A stretch of 64,000 nt of DNA from JANQOZ01 sp045106555. Lineage in GTDB: Bacteria; Pseudomonadota; Gammaproteobacteria; Xanthomonadales; SZUA-38. Position 1 is the first letter of the stretch. Each line of letters opens with the position of its first letter. Below are positions 44,917 to 53,753 of the stretch, one piece after another. Below the pieces are notes generated by a model. The model was not told where the DNA came from, searched no databases, and saw only the letters and a program-made list of their open reading frames with translations. The stretch is from contig JBGCET010000014.1 in NCBI GenBank assembly GCA_045106555.1, positions 186,001-250,000 of the forward strand, read 5' to 3'. Made by a program: the position numbers and the translations under genes.

Positions 44917-45537
44917 ATGAAGAACACCCAATTGCCCACTGCCGCTGAGGCGCTGGTTGGTCGCGACGATGCGATGCCGGTGCCCGAGGGGCACCATCTG
45001 TCGGCGGCAACCATGGTGCCCCCGTTTCCTGATGATACCGAGGCAGCACTGTTTGGAATGGGGTGTTTCTGGGGGGCTGAACGACGGTTTTGGGAATTGG
45101 CTGGGGTTTACTCAACCCAGGTGGGTTACGCGGGAGGGTTAACCCCCAACCCGACCTATCAGGAAGTCTGCACAGGACATACGGGTCATGCTGAGGTGGT
45201 TCGTGTGGTGTACTTTCCGGCTGAGATTGGGTTCGATCAGTTACTCAAGGTGTTTTGGGAAGCCCACGACCCGACCCAGGGTATGGGCCAGGGTACTGAT
45301 ATTGGCACGCAATATCGGTCGGTGATATTTGTCGACAACGACACCCACATGCAGATGGCCAGGAGCAGCGCCGAGCGATACGAAACGGCCCTGATATCGT
45401 CTGGACATGGCCCGATTACCACCGAGATCGGCCCCGTGGGCGTGTTTTATTACGCGGAGGAATATCATCAGCAGTATTTGAGTAAGAACGCGTCTGGGTA
45501 CTGCGGGCTGGCAGGCACCGGCGTTGTTGCTGACTAG
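44917..45537 (+). CDS. msrA: Peptide methionine (S)-S-oxide reductase
   Basis: Repairs oxidised methionine in proteins. The 206-residue protein carries the catalytic motif GCFWG (Cys50) and the family segments TQVGYAGGLTPNPTYQEVCTGHTGHAEVVR in part (GYAGG, GHTGHAE). EYHQQYL and a resolving Cys196 near the C-terminus follow. No signal peptide, so cytoplasmic. It lies 93 bases from the divergent SLC13 gene; the S9 peptidase gene begins 61 bases downstream. Confidence 0.96.
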   Translation: MKNTQLPTAAEALVGRDDAMPVPEGHHLSAATMVPPFPDDTEAALFGMGCFWGAERRFWELAGVYSTQVGYAGGLTPNPTYQEVCTGHTGHAEVVRVVYFPAEIGFDQLLKVFWEAHDPTQGMGQGTDIGTQYRSVIFVDNDTHMQMARSSAERYETALISSGHGPITTEIGPVGVFYYAEEYHQQYLSKNASGYCGLAGTGVVAD

Positions 45538-45598
45538 GTATCCCCAACCACCCATCCACCGAATTATTACAACTATTGCGCAACGGAGACCCCCGTTT

Positions 45599-47575
45599 AT
45601 GAAATCCCGAATTTCCTTGGCTCTGATCCTATCGGTGTGGCTGCCGCTGACCGCAACCAGCGCTGACGTGCCGGTTCGCACACTCAACAACGGCAACCTG
45701 GTGCTATCCGATATTCCAGAAATTCCGGCTAGTTTGGCGACGGACCTCAATCGTTACGAAAACGTGCGGTCGGGATCCTTTCTAGAATGGACAAAAGACG
45801 GCAAGTCGCTGTTTATCAGCACTCGGTTTTCGGAAACCAGTCAGGTGCATCGGGTCGACATGCCTGGCGGTGCCCGCCATCAGCTGACGTTTTTTAAAGA
45901 GCCGGTGAGCGGTGTGCAGCGCCAGCCCAAAGGAAACCTTTTGAGCTTCTTGATGGATACCGGCGGCAGCGAATTTGACCAGCTTTATGTGTTTGATCCC
46001 AGCGATGGCGAAAGCCGTATGGTCAGTGACGGCGAATCTCGCAATGGCGCCGTGCTGTGGGATCAGGAGGGCCAAAATATGGCGTTCCAAAGCACCCGAC
46101 GTAATGGCCGGTCCAACGATATCTGGTGGATGCCCCACGATAAACCTGAGCAGGCCAAAGTGGCTCTGGAAGCGCCTGATGGCGCTTGGTGGGGGCCGTC
46201 AGATTTCAGTCCTGACGGCGAACAGCTGTTGGTCCAGCAGTATGTGTCGGTTACCGATTCCAGCCTTTATTTGCTCAATCTGGGAACGGGCGAAAAACAG
46301 GTTCTGGCGGGCGGAAAACCTCAGTCCCCGGGGCGTAACCTGGGATCGTCGTTTGACCGGGACGGGCGTGGTATTTATTACCTGACCGACAGCGGCAGCC
46401 CGTATGCCCGATTGGCCTACAAGACGCTGGAGCCTGGGGCTACGGCACAGATCATTACCGAAGATATATCCTGGGATGTCAGCTCTTACGCCCTGAACGA
46501 TGACAAAACCCGGGGCGCCTTCGTGGTGAACGAAGAAGGTTTCGGTCGCCTGTATTTGTTGGATCTGGCCAATCATCGTTACGAGGCCGTGGAAGGAATA
46601 CCCACCGGGCTGGTGGGAGGACTAACCTTTAGCCCCGATGGCAAACGCCTGGCCATGACGTTGAATACGCCCCAAACCCCCAGCGACACCTACGTGCTGG
46701 ATCTGGGTCGTGGCGCGCTGAAATACCAGACATTGACTCGCTGGACCTACAGTGAAGTAGGCGGCATGGATACATCGAAATTTTCGGTACCCCAGCTGGT
46801 TCGTTTCCCCACCTTTGATCAGGTGGGCGGTAAAGATCGCACGATTCCGGCATTTGTTTACAAGCCGTCCAGCGACGGTCCACACCCGGTGATTATTTCC
46901 ATTCACGGCGGACCCGAAGGGCAGTTTCGACCCGCTTTTCGCAGCACCTACCAGCTTTGGATCGACCAGTTGGGTGCGGCAGTAATTGCACCTAATGTGC
47001 GCGGCTCAGCCGGCTATGGCAAAGATTACGTGGCGCTGGACAACGGCTACAAGCGGGAAGACTCGGTGAAAGACATTGGTGCACTGCTGGATTGGGTAGC
47101 GACCCAGCCCGATCTGGATTCTGACCGGGTGGCCGTGATTGGCGGCAGCTATGGCGGGTACATGGTGCTGGCCAGTGCCGTGCACTATTCCGATCGCCTG
47201 AAAGCGGCGGTAGACATTGTGGGTATCAGTAATTTTGTGACGTTTTTGGAAAACACCCAGGCCTATCGTCAGGATCTGCGTCGTCCTGAATATGGCGACG
47301 AGCGCATTCCGGAAATGCGCGAGTTTCTCAATCGGATCAGTCCACTGAACAATATCCAGAAAATTCAGGTGCCATTATTTGTCGTACAGGGTCAGAACGA
47401 CCCGCGGGTGCCGGTAACGGAGGCCGAACAGGTGGTTGCTGCAGTGCGCGAACAGGGCCAGCAAGTCTGGTACATGAACGCGTTGGATGAAGGTCACGGA
47501 TACGCGCGCAAAGCCAATCAGGATATTTATCGTCAGGCCGTGGTGTTGTTCTTTCAACAAAACTTGCTGAAGTAA
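45599..47575 (+). CDS. Exported S9 prolyl-oligopeptidase-family peptidase
   Basis: 658 residues from ATG 45599, with GGAG upstream and a signal peptide (SRISLALILSVWLPLTATSA). The N-terminal region (about 40-370) is a seven-bladed beta-propeller of WD40-like PD40 repeats (FSPDGEQLLVQ, FDRDGRGIYYL, FSPDGKRLAMT). The C-terminal alpha/beta-hydrolase domain has GGSYGGYM (Ser517), Asp601 in QNDPRVP and His633 in DEGHGY, the full catalytic triad. Likely degrades oligopeptides in the periplasm or outside. A frame extension to 45524 exists but would precede the signal peptide with an unrelated stretch. Confidence 0.95.
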   Translation: MKSRISLALILSVWLPLTATSADVPVRTLNNGNLVLSDIPEIPASLATDLNRYENVRSGSFLEWTKDGKSLFISTRFSETSQVHRVDMPGGARHQLTFFKEPVSGVQRQPKGNLLSFLMDTGGSEFDQLYVFDPSDGESRMVSDGESRNGAVLWDQEGQNMAFQSTRRNGRSNDIWWMPHDKPEQAKVALEAPDGAWWGPSDFSPDGEQLLVQQYVSVTDSSLYLLNLGTGEKQVLAGGKPQSPGRNLGSSFDRDGRGIYYLTDSGSPYARLAYKTLEPGATAQIITEDISWDVSSYALNDDKTRGAFVVNEEGFGRLYLLDLANHRYEAVEGIPTGLVGGLTFSPDGKRLAMTLNTPQTPSDTYVLDLGRGALKYQTLTRWTYSEVGGMDTSKFSVPQLVRFPTFDQVGGKDRTIPAFVYKPSSDGPHPVIISIHGGPEGQFRPAFRSTYQLWIDQLGAAVIAPNVRGSAGYGKDYVALDNGYKREDSVKDIGALLDWVATQPDLDSDRVAVIGGSYGGYMVLASAVHYSDRLKAAVDIVGISNFVTFLENTQAYRQDLRRPEYGDERIPEMREFLNRISPLNNIQKIQVPLFVVQGQNDPRVPVTEAEQVVAAVREQGQQVWYMNALDEGHGYARKANQDIYRQAVVLFFQQNLLK

Positions 47576-47593
47576 CTGGGGCCGTTGGACATC

Positions 47594-47630
47594 CGCCTGT
47601 GAGGTTCCAACCTCACAGGCGTTTTGTTTT
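47594..47630 (+). terminator. Intrinsic terminator after the S9 peptidase gene
   Basis: CGCCTGTGAGG (47594-47604) pairs perfectly with CCTCACAGGCG (47611-47621) around a six-base loop, followed by TTTTGTTTT. It stands between convergent genes but has a T-tail only on the plus strand. Confidence 0.9.
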
Positions 47631-47637
47631 AGGACAA

Positions 47638-48432
47638 TTACAGCCAGCGTCGGGAACCGAGTAGCACGGCTAGGCAAAGAATGATCAGGGCCAACGGTCC
47701 CGGCCCTGGCACTGCGGTCGGGTTTCCGTTACCAGGACCACCGCCTATGACCGGCGCGGTAAAGGTTACGCTTAAACTAGGGACCGCCGTTGTGGTGAAG
47801 TTTTCTCGTGAATCAAAGCGCATGGCGGTTCGCGTTGCATCTTCCTCGCCGATAAGTATCCAGCCGTCGTTGGTGGCAGTGCCGTTGACCCAGGCGTCTA
47901 CGTCGGATGCAAGGCCTGTGAAATCATAAGGACCCAGCAAACTCAATACGTTGGTGGATGAGCTGGGTGCTGCAACGAAGTCGCCGCCTTCGGTGTTCCA
48001 GGCAGTGGTGCCAAAAATACGTTCTTGCCAGGTGGCATCTCCCGCCGTGGCGGCGGTGCCTGTGCCTCCCGGTGAGCCGGCGTCGGAGGTGCCTTCGCCC
48101 CAGGCGCCAGTGACGCGATGCAAGGTGAAAGTCCTTGAATTACTTCCCGGTGAGGCGAGCGAAAGCGTCAAGCTCAAGGTTGCGCTGCTGATGCTGGAGC
48201 CTGTTGGAATGCTGCTGAAATCGAACGCCAACAGCGAACGACGATTATTGCCCTGATTGGTTTGTCCGCTATAAAGATGGGGTCCAATACCGTTGCTGAG
48301 ATCGGACCCTGGTTCTGAGAACAGCACCGTGTCACGGCTGGGTTCCAAAGTGATCGTAGTTTGGGCCCAGCTAACCAGCGGCATCAGCGCCAACAGTGCG
48401 GCCGTAACCGGAAATTTCATCGTTAACGCCAT
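47638..48432 (-). CDS. DNRLRE-type surface protein with sorting-signal-like C-terminus
   Basis: 264 residues from ATG 48432 (AAGGAAA upstream). A signal peptide (KFPVTAALLALMPLVSWA) precedes a Thr/Ser/Gly-rich beta domain. Segments RRSLLAFDFSSIPTGSSISSATLSL and LHRVTGAWGEGTSD match the DNRLRE/carbohydrate-binding-like domain of secreted surface proteins. The C-terminus reads AVPGPGPLALIILCLAVLLG then SRRW: a Pro-Gly motif, a hydrophobic helix and a basic end, the layout of PEP-CTERM/exosortase-type sorting signals. No exosortase is visible here. Likely anchored or released at the cell surface. It is divergent from the OPT transporter. Confidence 0.82.
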   Translation of the reverse strand: MALTMKFPVTAALLALMPLVSWAQTTITLEPSRDTVLFSEPGSDLSNGIGPHLYSGQTNQGNNRRSLLAFDFSSIPTGSSISSATLSLTLSLASPGSNSRTFTLHRVTGAWGEGTSDAGSPGGTGTAATAGDATWQERIFGTTAWNTEGGDFVAAPSSSTNVLSLLGPYDFTGLASDVDAWVNGTATNDGWILIGEEDATRTAMRFDSRENFTTTAVPSLSVTFTAPVIGGGPGNGNPTAVPGPGPLALIILCLAVLLGSRRWL

Positions 48433-48579
48433 GACGGTTTCCTTAATTGTCGTGGTTTGTATTCTAACTACGACAAGGTGGATTACTACCGCGGTCGGGT
48501 GACCCACGTCACAAATCCCGCCGGTAGTTGCCCCATGTTCTGGTAATATTCGCGCCGGACCCGCTCTGAGACCATGTAA

Positions 48580-50628
48580 ATGAGTCAACTGCCCCCTTTG
48601 CCAGCACCGCTGGTTGCTCCGCAACAAAACCTGGTGGAATTTACCTTCAAGGCCTTTGTGCTTGGAGCCATTTTGTCCATGCTGCTGGCCGCCGCCAATG
48701 CTTACATTGGTTTGCTGGTTGGATTGACCGTATCGGCCTCCATTCCGGCAGCTGCGGCATCCATGGGCTTACTGCGTTTGTTCAAACGCTCCACCATCTT
48801 GGAAAACAACATGGTGCAGACCGCCGCCTCTGCAGGTGAGTCACTGGTCGCCGGCATCATTTTTACCATCCCTGCGCTGGTGATGATGAACGCCTGGGCG
48901 GGATACGAATACGGACCGATGGTGGCCATTGCTGTACTGGGAGGCATTCTTGGCGTGGCATTCACCGTGCCCCTTCGACGGGCGTTGATTGTAGAGGCGC
49001 AGCTGAAATTTCCCGAGGGCGTAGCGACCGCGGAAGTGCTGAAGACTGGCGGTATCGAGACCGATCGCAGCCAGCCTCAGGGAGCCTCAGACGACACCGC
49101 CAGCCGCAGTTTCAAAATGCTGCTACAGGCTGCGGGAATCGGAGTGTTGTTCAAGATGCTCGAATCCGGCGTTGGGCTTTTGGCGGGGGGCATTGCCACG
49201 ACCCGCGCCTGGCTGGGCGGCAGCTACCTTTTCACCGGCGGAATTACCTTAAGCCCGGCATTGGTGGGTGTGGGGTATATCGTGGGACTCAATATCGCGA
49301 TGCTGGTTTTTCTGGGTGGCGTGATCGGCACGCTGATTGGTGTGCCCCTGAACTGGGCCTTTAATTCTGAGGCCATTTTGACTGCCGTCGGCATGGACCC
49401 AGGCACCCAGTGGTCGGAAATTTCCTCCAGCCAGTGGGGTACCCTGGCCGGCCAGGCCTGGCAGGATTGCCGGCGTATTGGGGTAGGCGCGATGATTGTT
49501 GGTGGAGTGTGGTCCCTCATCAGCCTGCTCGGTCCGTTGGCCGCAGGTATCAAAGCCAGTATGGCGGCTTACCGAACTACCGCAGCCGGTGGCGGCGGTA
49601 CGATACTGCGCACCGAATTTGATACACCCATCAATTATGTGGCCAGCGTGGCGGCGATCGCAGTTGTGCCGCTGTTTTTTGTGTTTTATCTGGCCCTTGG
49701 GGACTACCCCGACAAGATTCTGATTGCCAGCGTGATGACCGTTCTAATGTTGGTATTTGGGTTTATTTTTGCCTCGGTCGCCGGTTATATGGCTGGGCTT
49801 GTAGGCAGTTCCAACAACCCAATTTCCGGCGTGACGATCGCGACGGTCATTGTTTCGGCGTTGATTTTATTGCAGCTGATGGGTAATGAAGGGCCCGCCG
49901 CAACCCTGGGTCCCATTGCGGTCATTTATCTTGCAGGTTTGATCTGCTCGGCGGCAGCCATTGCCGGGGACAACATGCAAGATCTCAAATGTGGTCATGT
50001 ATTGGGTGCAACGCCCTGGCGCCAGCAAGTGTTTCAGGTTGTGGGCGTGGTGGCCGCTGCGATGATCATTCCCTTTGTGCTGGGTGTGCTTGACCAGGGT
50101 TACGGCATCGGCAGACCCAGCCCACTGAACCCAGATGCTCAGCCTTTAGCCGCTCCTCAGGCTGGGCTGATGCAGGCTCTGGCCAGCGGAATTTTCGGCG
50201 CGGGTATTGAGTGGAATTTTATCTTCATGGGCTTTGGTCTCGCAGTCGTCCTGATTGTGCTGGACAAGATCCAGGAGAAACGCGGTTCGGATTTTCGGTT
50301 CCCTGTTTTGGCGGTTGCGGTAGGGGTGTATCTGCCGTTGGGCTTGTCTGTACCCATTTTCGTCGGCGGGCTGGTAGCCCACATTGTCGCTCGTAAAGCT
50401 CGTCATCTGACGGACGAGCAGCGCAGTGCAGGTCAAGGAAAAGGCCTGTTGATTGCCTCAGGGTTAATTACCGGCGAAGCGCTGATGGGGGTTCTGGTGG
50501 CGATTGTGGCGGCGTTTGTAATGCCGCTGCCGTTAGTGAGTGGATTTGGCCTTGCTGCGATATTGGGCAGTGTCGCAATGATACTGATTGTGGTGTATCA
50601 ATATCGCCGCTCGCTGATGCACAGCTGA
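48580..50628 (+). CDS. OPT-family oligopeptide transporter
   Basis: 682-residue membrane protein of the OPT superfamily, with about 15-16 hydrophobic helices. Early signatures are AANAYIGLLVGLTVSASIP and NNMVQTAASAGESLVAGI, followed by FPEGVATAEVLKTG. Near the end there is WNFIFMGFGLAVVLIV and a helix pair. Bacterial OPT members import small peptides or metal-chelates. The gene has no adjacent peptidase but lies close to an S9 peptidase gene on the same strand; linked function is a guess. Confidence 0.93.
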   Translation: MSQLPPLPAPLVAPQQNLVEFTFKAFVLGAILSMLLAAANAYIGLLVGLTVSASIPAAAASMGLLRLFKRSTILENNMVQTAASAGESLVAGIIFTIPALVMMNAWAGYEYGPMVAIAVLGGILGVAFTVPLRRALIVEAQLKFPEGVATAEVLKTGGIETDRSQPQGASDDTASRSFKMLLQAAGIGVLFKMLESGVGLLAGGIATTRAWLGGSYLFTGGITLSPALVGVGYIVGLNIAMLVFLGGVIGTLIGVPLNWAFNSEAILTAVGMDPGTQWSEISSSQWGTLAGQAWQDCRRIGVGAMIVGGVWSLISLLGPLAAGIKASMAAYRTTAAGGGGTILRTEFDTPINYVASVAAIAVVPLFFVFYLALGDYPDKILIASVMTVLMLVFGFIFASVAGYMAGLVGSSNNPISGVTIATVIVSALILLQLMGNEGPAATLGPIAVIYLAGLICSAAAIAGDNMQDLKCGHVLGATPWRQQVFQVVGVVAAAMIIPFVLGVLDQGYGIGRPSPLNPDAQPLAAPQAGLMQALASGIFGAGIEWNFIFMGFGLAVVLIVLDKIQEKRGSDFRFPVLAVAVGVYLPLGLSVPIFVGGLVAHIVARKARHLTDEQRSAGQGKGLLIASGLITGEALMGVLVAIVAAFVMPLPLVSGFGLAAILGSVAMILIVVYQYRRSLMHS

Positions 50629-50665
50629 CGCCGTTTTGCCCGGTTGACAGTGGGTCGACCGGGCA

Positions 50666-50710
50666 TTGACAATCGTCGCCTTTTGGCATAACTTACCTTC
50701 ATGTAAGTTA
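50666..50710 (+). promoter_or_regulatory. Promoter with palindromic operator upstream of the TetR gene
   Basis: A perfect -35 TTGACA (50666-50671) is followed, at the -10 position, by the palindrome TAACTTAC-cttcat-GTAAGTTA (50689-50710), whose left arm overlaps the -10. This is a typical operator for autorepression by the TetR protein encoded just downstream (start 50723). The repressor identity is inferred. Confidence 0.6.
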
Positions 50711-50722
50711 ATTGACGCCACC

Positions 50723-51289
50723 ATGCCGCGCCTGAATAACGCCAGAGACCAGATTATCGAACGTGCCCGAACGCTGCTGACTGAGCGAGGTTTTGACGGG
50801 TTCAGCTATCGGGACATCAGCGAACATCTGGGTATCAAGAACGCGGCCATTCATTACCACTTCCCCAGCAAAACGGATCTGGGGCTGGCGTTGGTAAGAG
50901 ATTTTGCTGAAGAAATGGGAAAACAGATCCAGAAGGCGCGGGCAACTCTGGCGCCAAAAGATCAGCTTGAGGCGTATTTTGCCTACGAAACCCACTACTG
51001 CGCGGGTTTGCGTTTGTGTCCTGTGGGCACCTTCACCACTAGCTGGGAGGGCCTGACCGATGACATGCGCAAAGCGCTGGCGGAATTCTGGCAAGGGGTT
51101 GTTTCGTGGCTGGCCGAAGTTCTGGAACAAGGCCGCCGTTTGGGTGAGCTGACATTTATTGGCGAGGCCGCTGACAAAGCACAGCAGCTGATTGCCACCA
51201 TGTCCGGAGCGAGACAACAGTCGCGTCTGGAAAGCACCAATTTGGTTGAGAAAATCGCCGGACAATACCGACGAGAGCTAATGCACTGA
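50723..51289 (+). CDS. TetR-family regulator, probably autoregulated
   Basis: 188 residues from ATG 50723. The N-terminal TetR domain has YRDISEHLGIKNAAIHYHFPSKTDL as its helix-turn-helix (about 27-51). The C-terminal region has the pair CAGLRLCPVG, conserved in several small TetR proteins, which could sense thiol-reactive compounds (inference). A palindrome with AACTTAC arms covers its promoter. A copy of the AACTTAC half-site lies upstream of the next gene, a small membrane protein on the same strand. Confidence 0.92.
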   Translation: MPRLNNARDQIIERARTLLTERGFDGFSYRDISEHLGIKNAAIHYHFPSKTDLGLALVRDFAEEMGKQIQKARATLAPKDQLEAYFAYETHYCAGLRLCPVGTFTTSWEGLTDDMRKALAEFWQGVVSWLAEVLEQGRRLGELTFIGEAADKAQQLIATMSGARQQSRLESTNLVEKIAGQYRRELMH

Positions 51290-51299
51290 ATGAGGACGT

Positions 51300-51346
51300 T
51301 TACCGGGTAATGTATTTACTCGCAAAACTTACTTATAAATAGGTAA
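51300..51346 (+). promoter_or_regulatory. Repeated TTAC/GTAA sites upstream of the small membrane-protein gene
   Basis: A palindrome TTACC-G-GGTAA (51300-51310) is followed by AACTTAC (51326-51332), a -10-like TATAAA (51334-51339) and GTAA (51343-51346). The AACTTAC half-site is identical to an arm of the TetR gene's palindrome. Control by the same TetR is inferred. Confidence 0.45.
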
Positions 51347-51361
51347 AAATGGAGAAGAGGC

Positions 51362-51856
51362 ATGTTTTCAATGAATCACGCAATACACGACGGGGCACAA
51401 GCCACTCATTCCGGTTATGCCGGTGACCCCATGGCTGACGCCAGGCGATCACCCGACGTCCCTGTTCCTAAAACTGGCGAGTGGGCTGGAGCGGCAGGAA
51501 AGACCGCGTTCTGGCTGATATCAGGCGCGATACTAGGCGTTTCCACTATTGCGGCCGTTGGCTTGTTGCCTGCTGCTGAGCAGGTTAGGGTTTTGGCGGC
51601 CCTTGCCGCAGGGTTTGGTCTGGTTCACCTTTGGCTGATAGTTGATCAATCCAATCGCCTGGCGATGTTAGGCAGCGCGTTTTCAGGCACTGCCATATTG
51701 CTGTTGGCGCTCAATGCCTTACCCGGGCATCCGGGCCTGATCGGGGTGGCGTATGCATTAGGGGCTTTGGCCAGCTTTGCCGGAACAGAGCGGGCCAATC
51801 CGCTGCTGTTAATGTCCGGCTCAGGCTTGGCGGTATTGGCCCTGCTGGGTTCCTGA
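51362..51856 (+). CDS. Small multi-pass membrane protein, unknown
   Basis: 164 residues, family not recognised. The first 45 residues are polar and rich in His, Ala and Pro (HDGAQATHSGYAGDPMADA). Four or five hydrophobic helices follow: FWLISGAILGVSTIAAVGLL, VLAALAAGFGLVHLWLIV, LGSAFSGTAILLLALNAL and a last pair near 140-163. GGAGAAGAGG precedes the ATG. The gene starts 72 bases after the TetR gene on the same strand and shares its half-sites, so it is the likely target of that regulator. Confidence 0.7.
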   Translation: MFSMNHAIHDGAQATHSGYAGDPMADARRSPDVPVPKTGEWAGAAGKTAFWLISGAILGVSTIAAVGLLPAAEQVRVLAALAAGFGLVHLWLIVDQSNRLAMLGSAFSGTAILLLALNALPGHPGLIGVAYALGALASFAGTERANPLLLMSGSGLAVLALLGS

Positions 51857-51950
51857 AACCGTGCTGTTTCGTGCTATTGTCCTGAAATTAGGGTCAAATT
51901 CGCCCCGTAGATGAGTCGGCACAGGTTCACGCAGGGCAGGGACAATCAGC

Positions 51951-53753
51951 ATGAAACATGCGTGGTTTTCTGCGCTGCTGGTGATCAGCAGCGCGGCGGC
52001 CGAGGTTACTCTTGAGGCAGGGAAGAGCGATTATTTGCTCTCTGAGTCACTTCAGTACGTGGCGGTTGACACAAACCTGAACCGCAATGACGTGTTGGCG
52101 CTGCCAGCAACACAGTTTCGGGCAATACCCTCCAGCAATACTTTCGGCTTCAGTGCGAAAGCCCACTGGGTCACCGGCGAAATCCTCAATAGCTCACACC
52201 CTGACAGTCAATGGGTGCTGATGCTCGAGTCAGCGCTCTTGGATTATCTGGATCTGTACGTTGAAGACAGTTCTGGAACAGTGATTCGCAGCGTGAGCGG
52301 CGACCGTGAACCGTTTAGCCGGCGCTATGTAAACCATCGCTATTTCTCCTTCCCAATAACCATAGAGCCCGGTCAGCGAGTGCATATTGCGCTGCGCGTC
52401 TCCAGTGAAAGTACCATTCAGATTCCGATCAGGTTGATGACCTTAACCACACTGGCAGACCGCAATTACTTGGGACAATGGGGTCTGGGGCTACTGTACG
52501 GCGTATTGCTTGCGTTGGTGGCCTACAACTTCCTGTTATACCTATCGCTGCGGGACCCAACATTTCTGTATTACGTGATTTACGTAACGGCCTTTGCCTT
52601 GCTGCAGCTGTGCCTTAACGGGCTGAGTTTTCAGTTTTTCTGGCCCGAGGATCCCACCGTTGCCAACCGGGCGCTGCTATTGATATTGCCCTTGGCACAG
52701 CTGGCGATGTTGCAGTTCTGTCGGAGTTTTCTCAGCCTCAAAAACTCCGCACCTCAGCTGGACAGGCTTTGCCTGATGCTCATGGCGGTGCTGGCCTTAA
52801 CCGCTGCGACCGCGTTTGTTGCTTCTTACAGCAGCGTGGTCCGACTCGCTACCGCCATGGTGTTTATGTCTGCTTTGGTGGTATTTGCAAGTGCGGTGAG
52901 CGCGTGGCGCCGGGGCTTCAAGCCCGCGCGGTTTTTTCTGATTGCCTGGGTGCTGGTAATTTTAGGAATGCTGGCGTATGCCGGCGTGTCCTTTGGTCTG
53001 TTTCCGAAGGTGTTCATTACCACGTATGGGATGCAGATTGGGTCAGCTGCAGAAATGGTGTTGTTGTCGTTTGCACTGGCTTACCGGATGCGGTTGTTGC
53101 AGCAAGAAAACCAGCGCATCGAATTTGAAGCCAGAACGCAGATGGAGCAGCGAGTGGCCGAGCGAACCGGAGAATTAAACGACGCGTTGACCCGTTTGGA
53201 GATCGCCAACCGGGTATTGGAAGAATCCAGCCAGCGCGATGGCCTGACCGGCGTATACAACCGTCGCCACCTGGATCTTTCGCTCACCAAGCTGTGGGCA
53301 CAGGCCATTGACCAGGGTCGCCCGCTGGGGTTGATTGTGCTGGACCTGGATAATTTCAAACAGGTGAACGATCAGCGCGGCCATATGGCGGGTGATGACT
53401 GCTTACGCCAGGTTGCTGAGGTCATGGAACAAACGCTGGTAGAGCATCGTAGTGTATTGGCGCGTTTTGGCGGTGAGGAGTTTTTTGTGCTGTTGCCGGA
53501 AACTGATGGCGAAGACATCCTGGCGCTAGCACAAAGGCTGCGGGAGAGGATCGAACAGCGGGTGATCGTTAGCGAAGACCAGTCGTTTAAGGTGACCGTC
53601 AGCATTGGGGCGGCCAGTCTGACAGCAGGTCAGGGACGCACCTATCGTGATTTGGTGCGGGCCGCAGACAAGGCAATGTACGAGGCGAAAAATCAGGGCC
53701 GCAATCGCGTTGTGGGCGGTGGCGACCTGATGAGCAGCGATTACCGGGGTTGA
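51951..53753 (+). CDS. Diguanylate cyclase with 7TM-DISM sensor
   Basis: 600 residues. A signal peptide is followed by a periplasmic 7TMR-DISM extracellular domain (about 30-165), then seven transmembrane helices (about 180-380), a coiled-coil linker (MEQRVAERTGELNDAL) and a C-terminal GGDEF domain. The active-site motif is GGEEF (507-511), and DGLTGVYNRRHLD marks the domain start. This form is expected to make cyclic di-GMP. The upstream inhibitory RxxD site is replaced (Glu498 and Ser501 at the key positions), so product inhibition is probably absent. The stop overlaps the convergent rsmC by 13 bases. Confidence 0.93.
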   Translation: MKHAWFSALLVISSAAAEVTLEAGKSDYLLSESLQYVAVDTNLNRNDVLALPATQFRAIPSSNTFGFSAKAHWVTGEILNSSHPDSQWVLMLESALLDYLDLYVEDSSGTVIRSVSGDREPFSRRYVNHRYFSFPITIEPGQRVHIALRVSSESTIQIPIRLMTLTTLADRNYLGQWGLGLLYGVLLALVAYNFLLYLSLRDPTFLYYVIYVTAFALLQLCLNGLSFQFFWPEDPTVANRALLLILPLAQLAMLQFCRSFLSLKNSAPQLDRLCLMLMAVLALTAATAFVASYSSVVRLATAMVFMSALVVFASAVSAWRRGFKPARFFLIAWVLVILGMLAYAGVSFGLFPKVFITTYGMQIGSAAEMVLLSFALAYRMRLLQQENQRIEFEARTQMEQRVAERTGELNDALTRLEIANRVLEESSQRDGLTGVYNRRHLDLSLTKLWAQAIDQGRPLGLIVLDLDNFKQVNDQRGHMAGDDCLRQVAEVMEQTLVEHRSVLARFGGEEFFVLLPETDGEDILALAQRLRERIEQRVIVSEDQSFKVTVSIGAASLTAGQGRTYRDLVRAADKAMYEAKNQGRNRVVGGGDLMSSDYRG

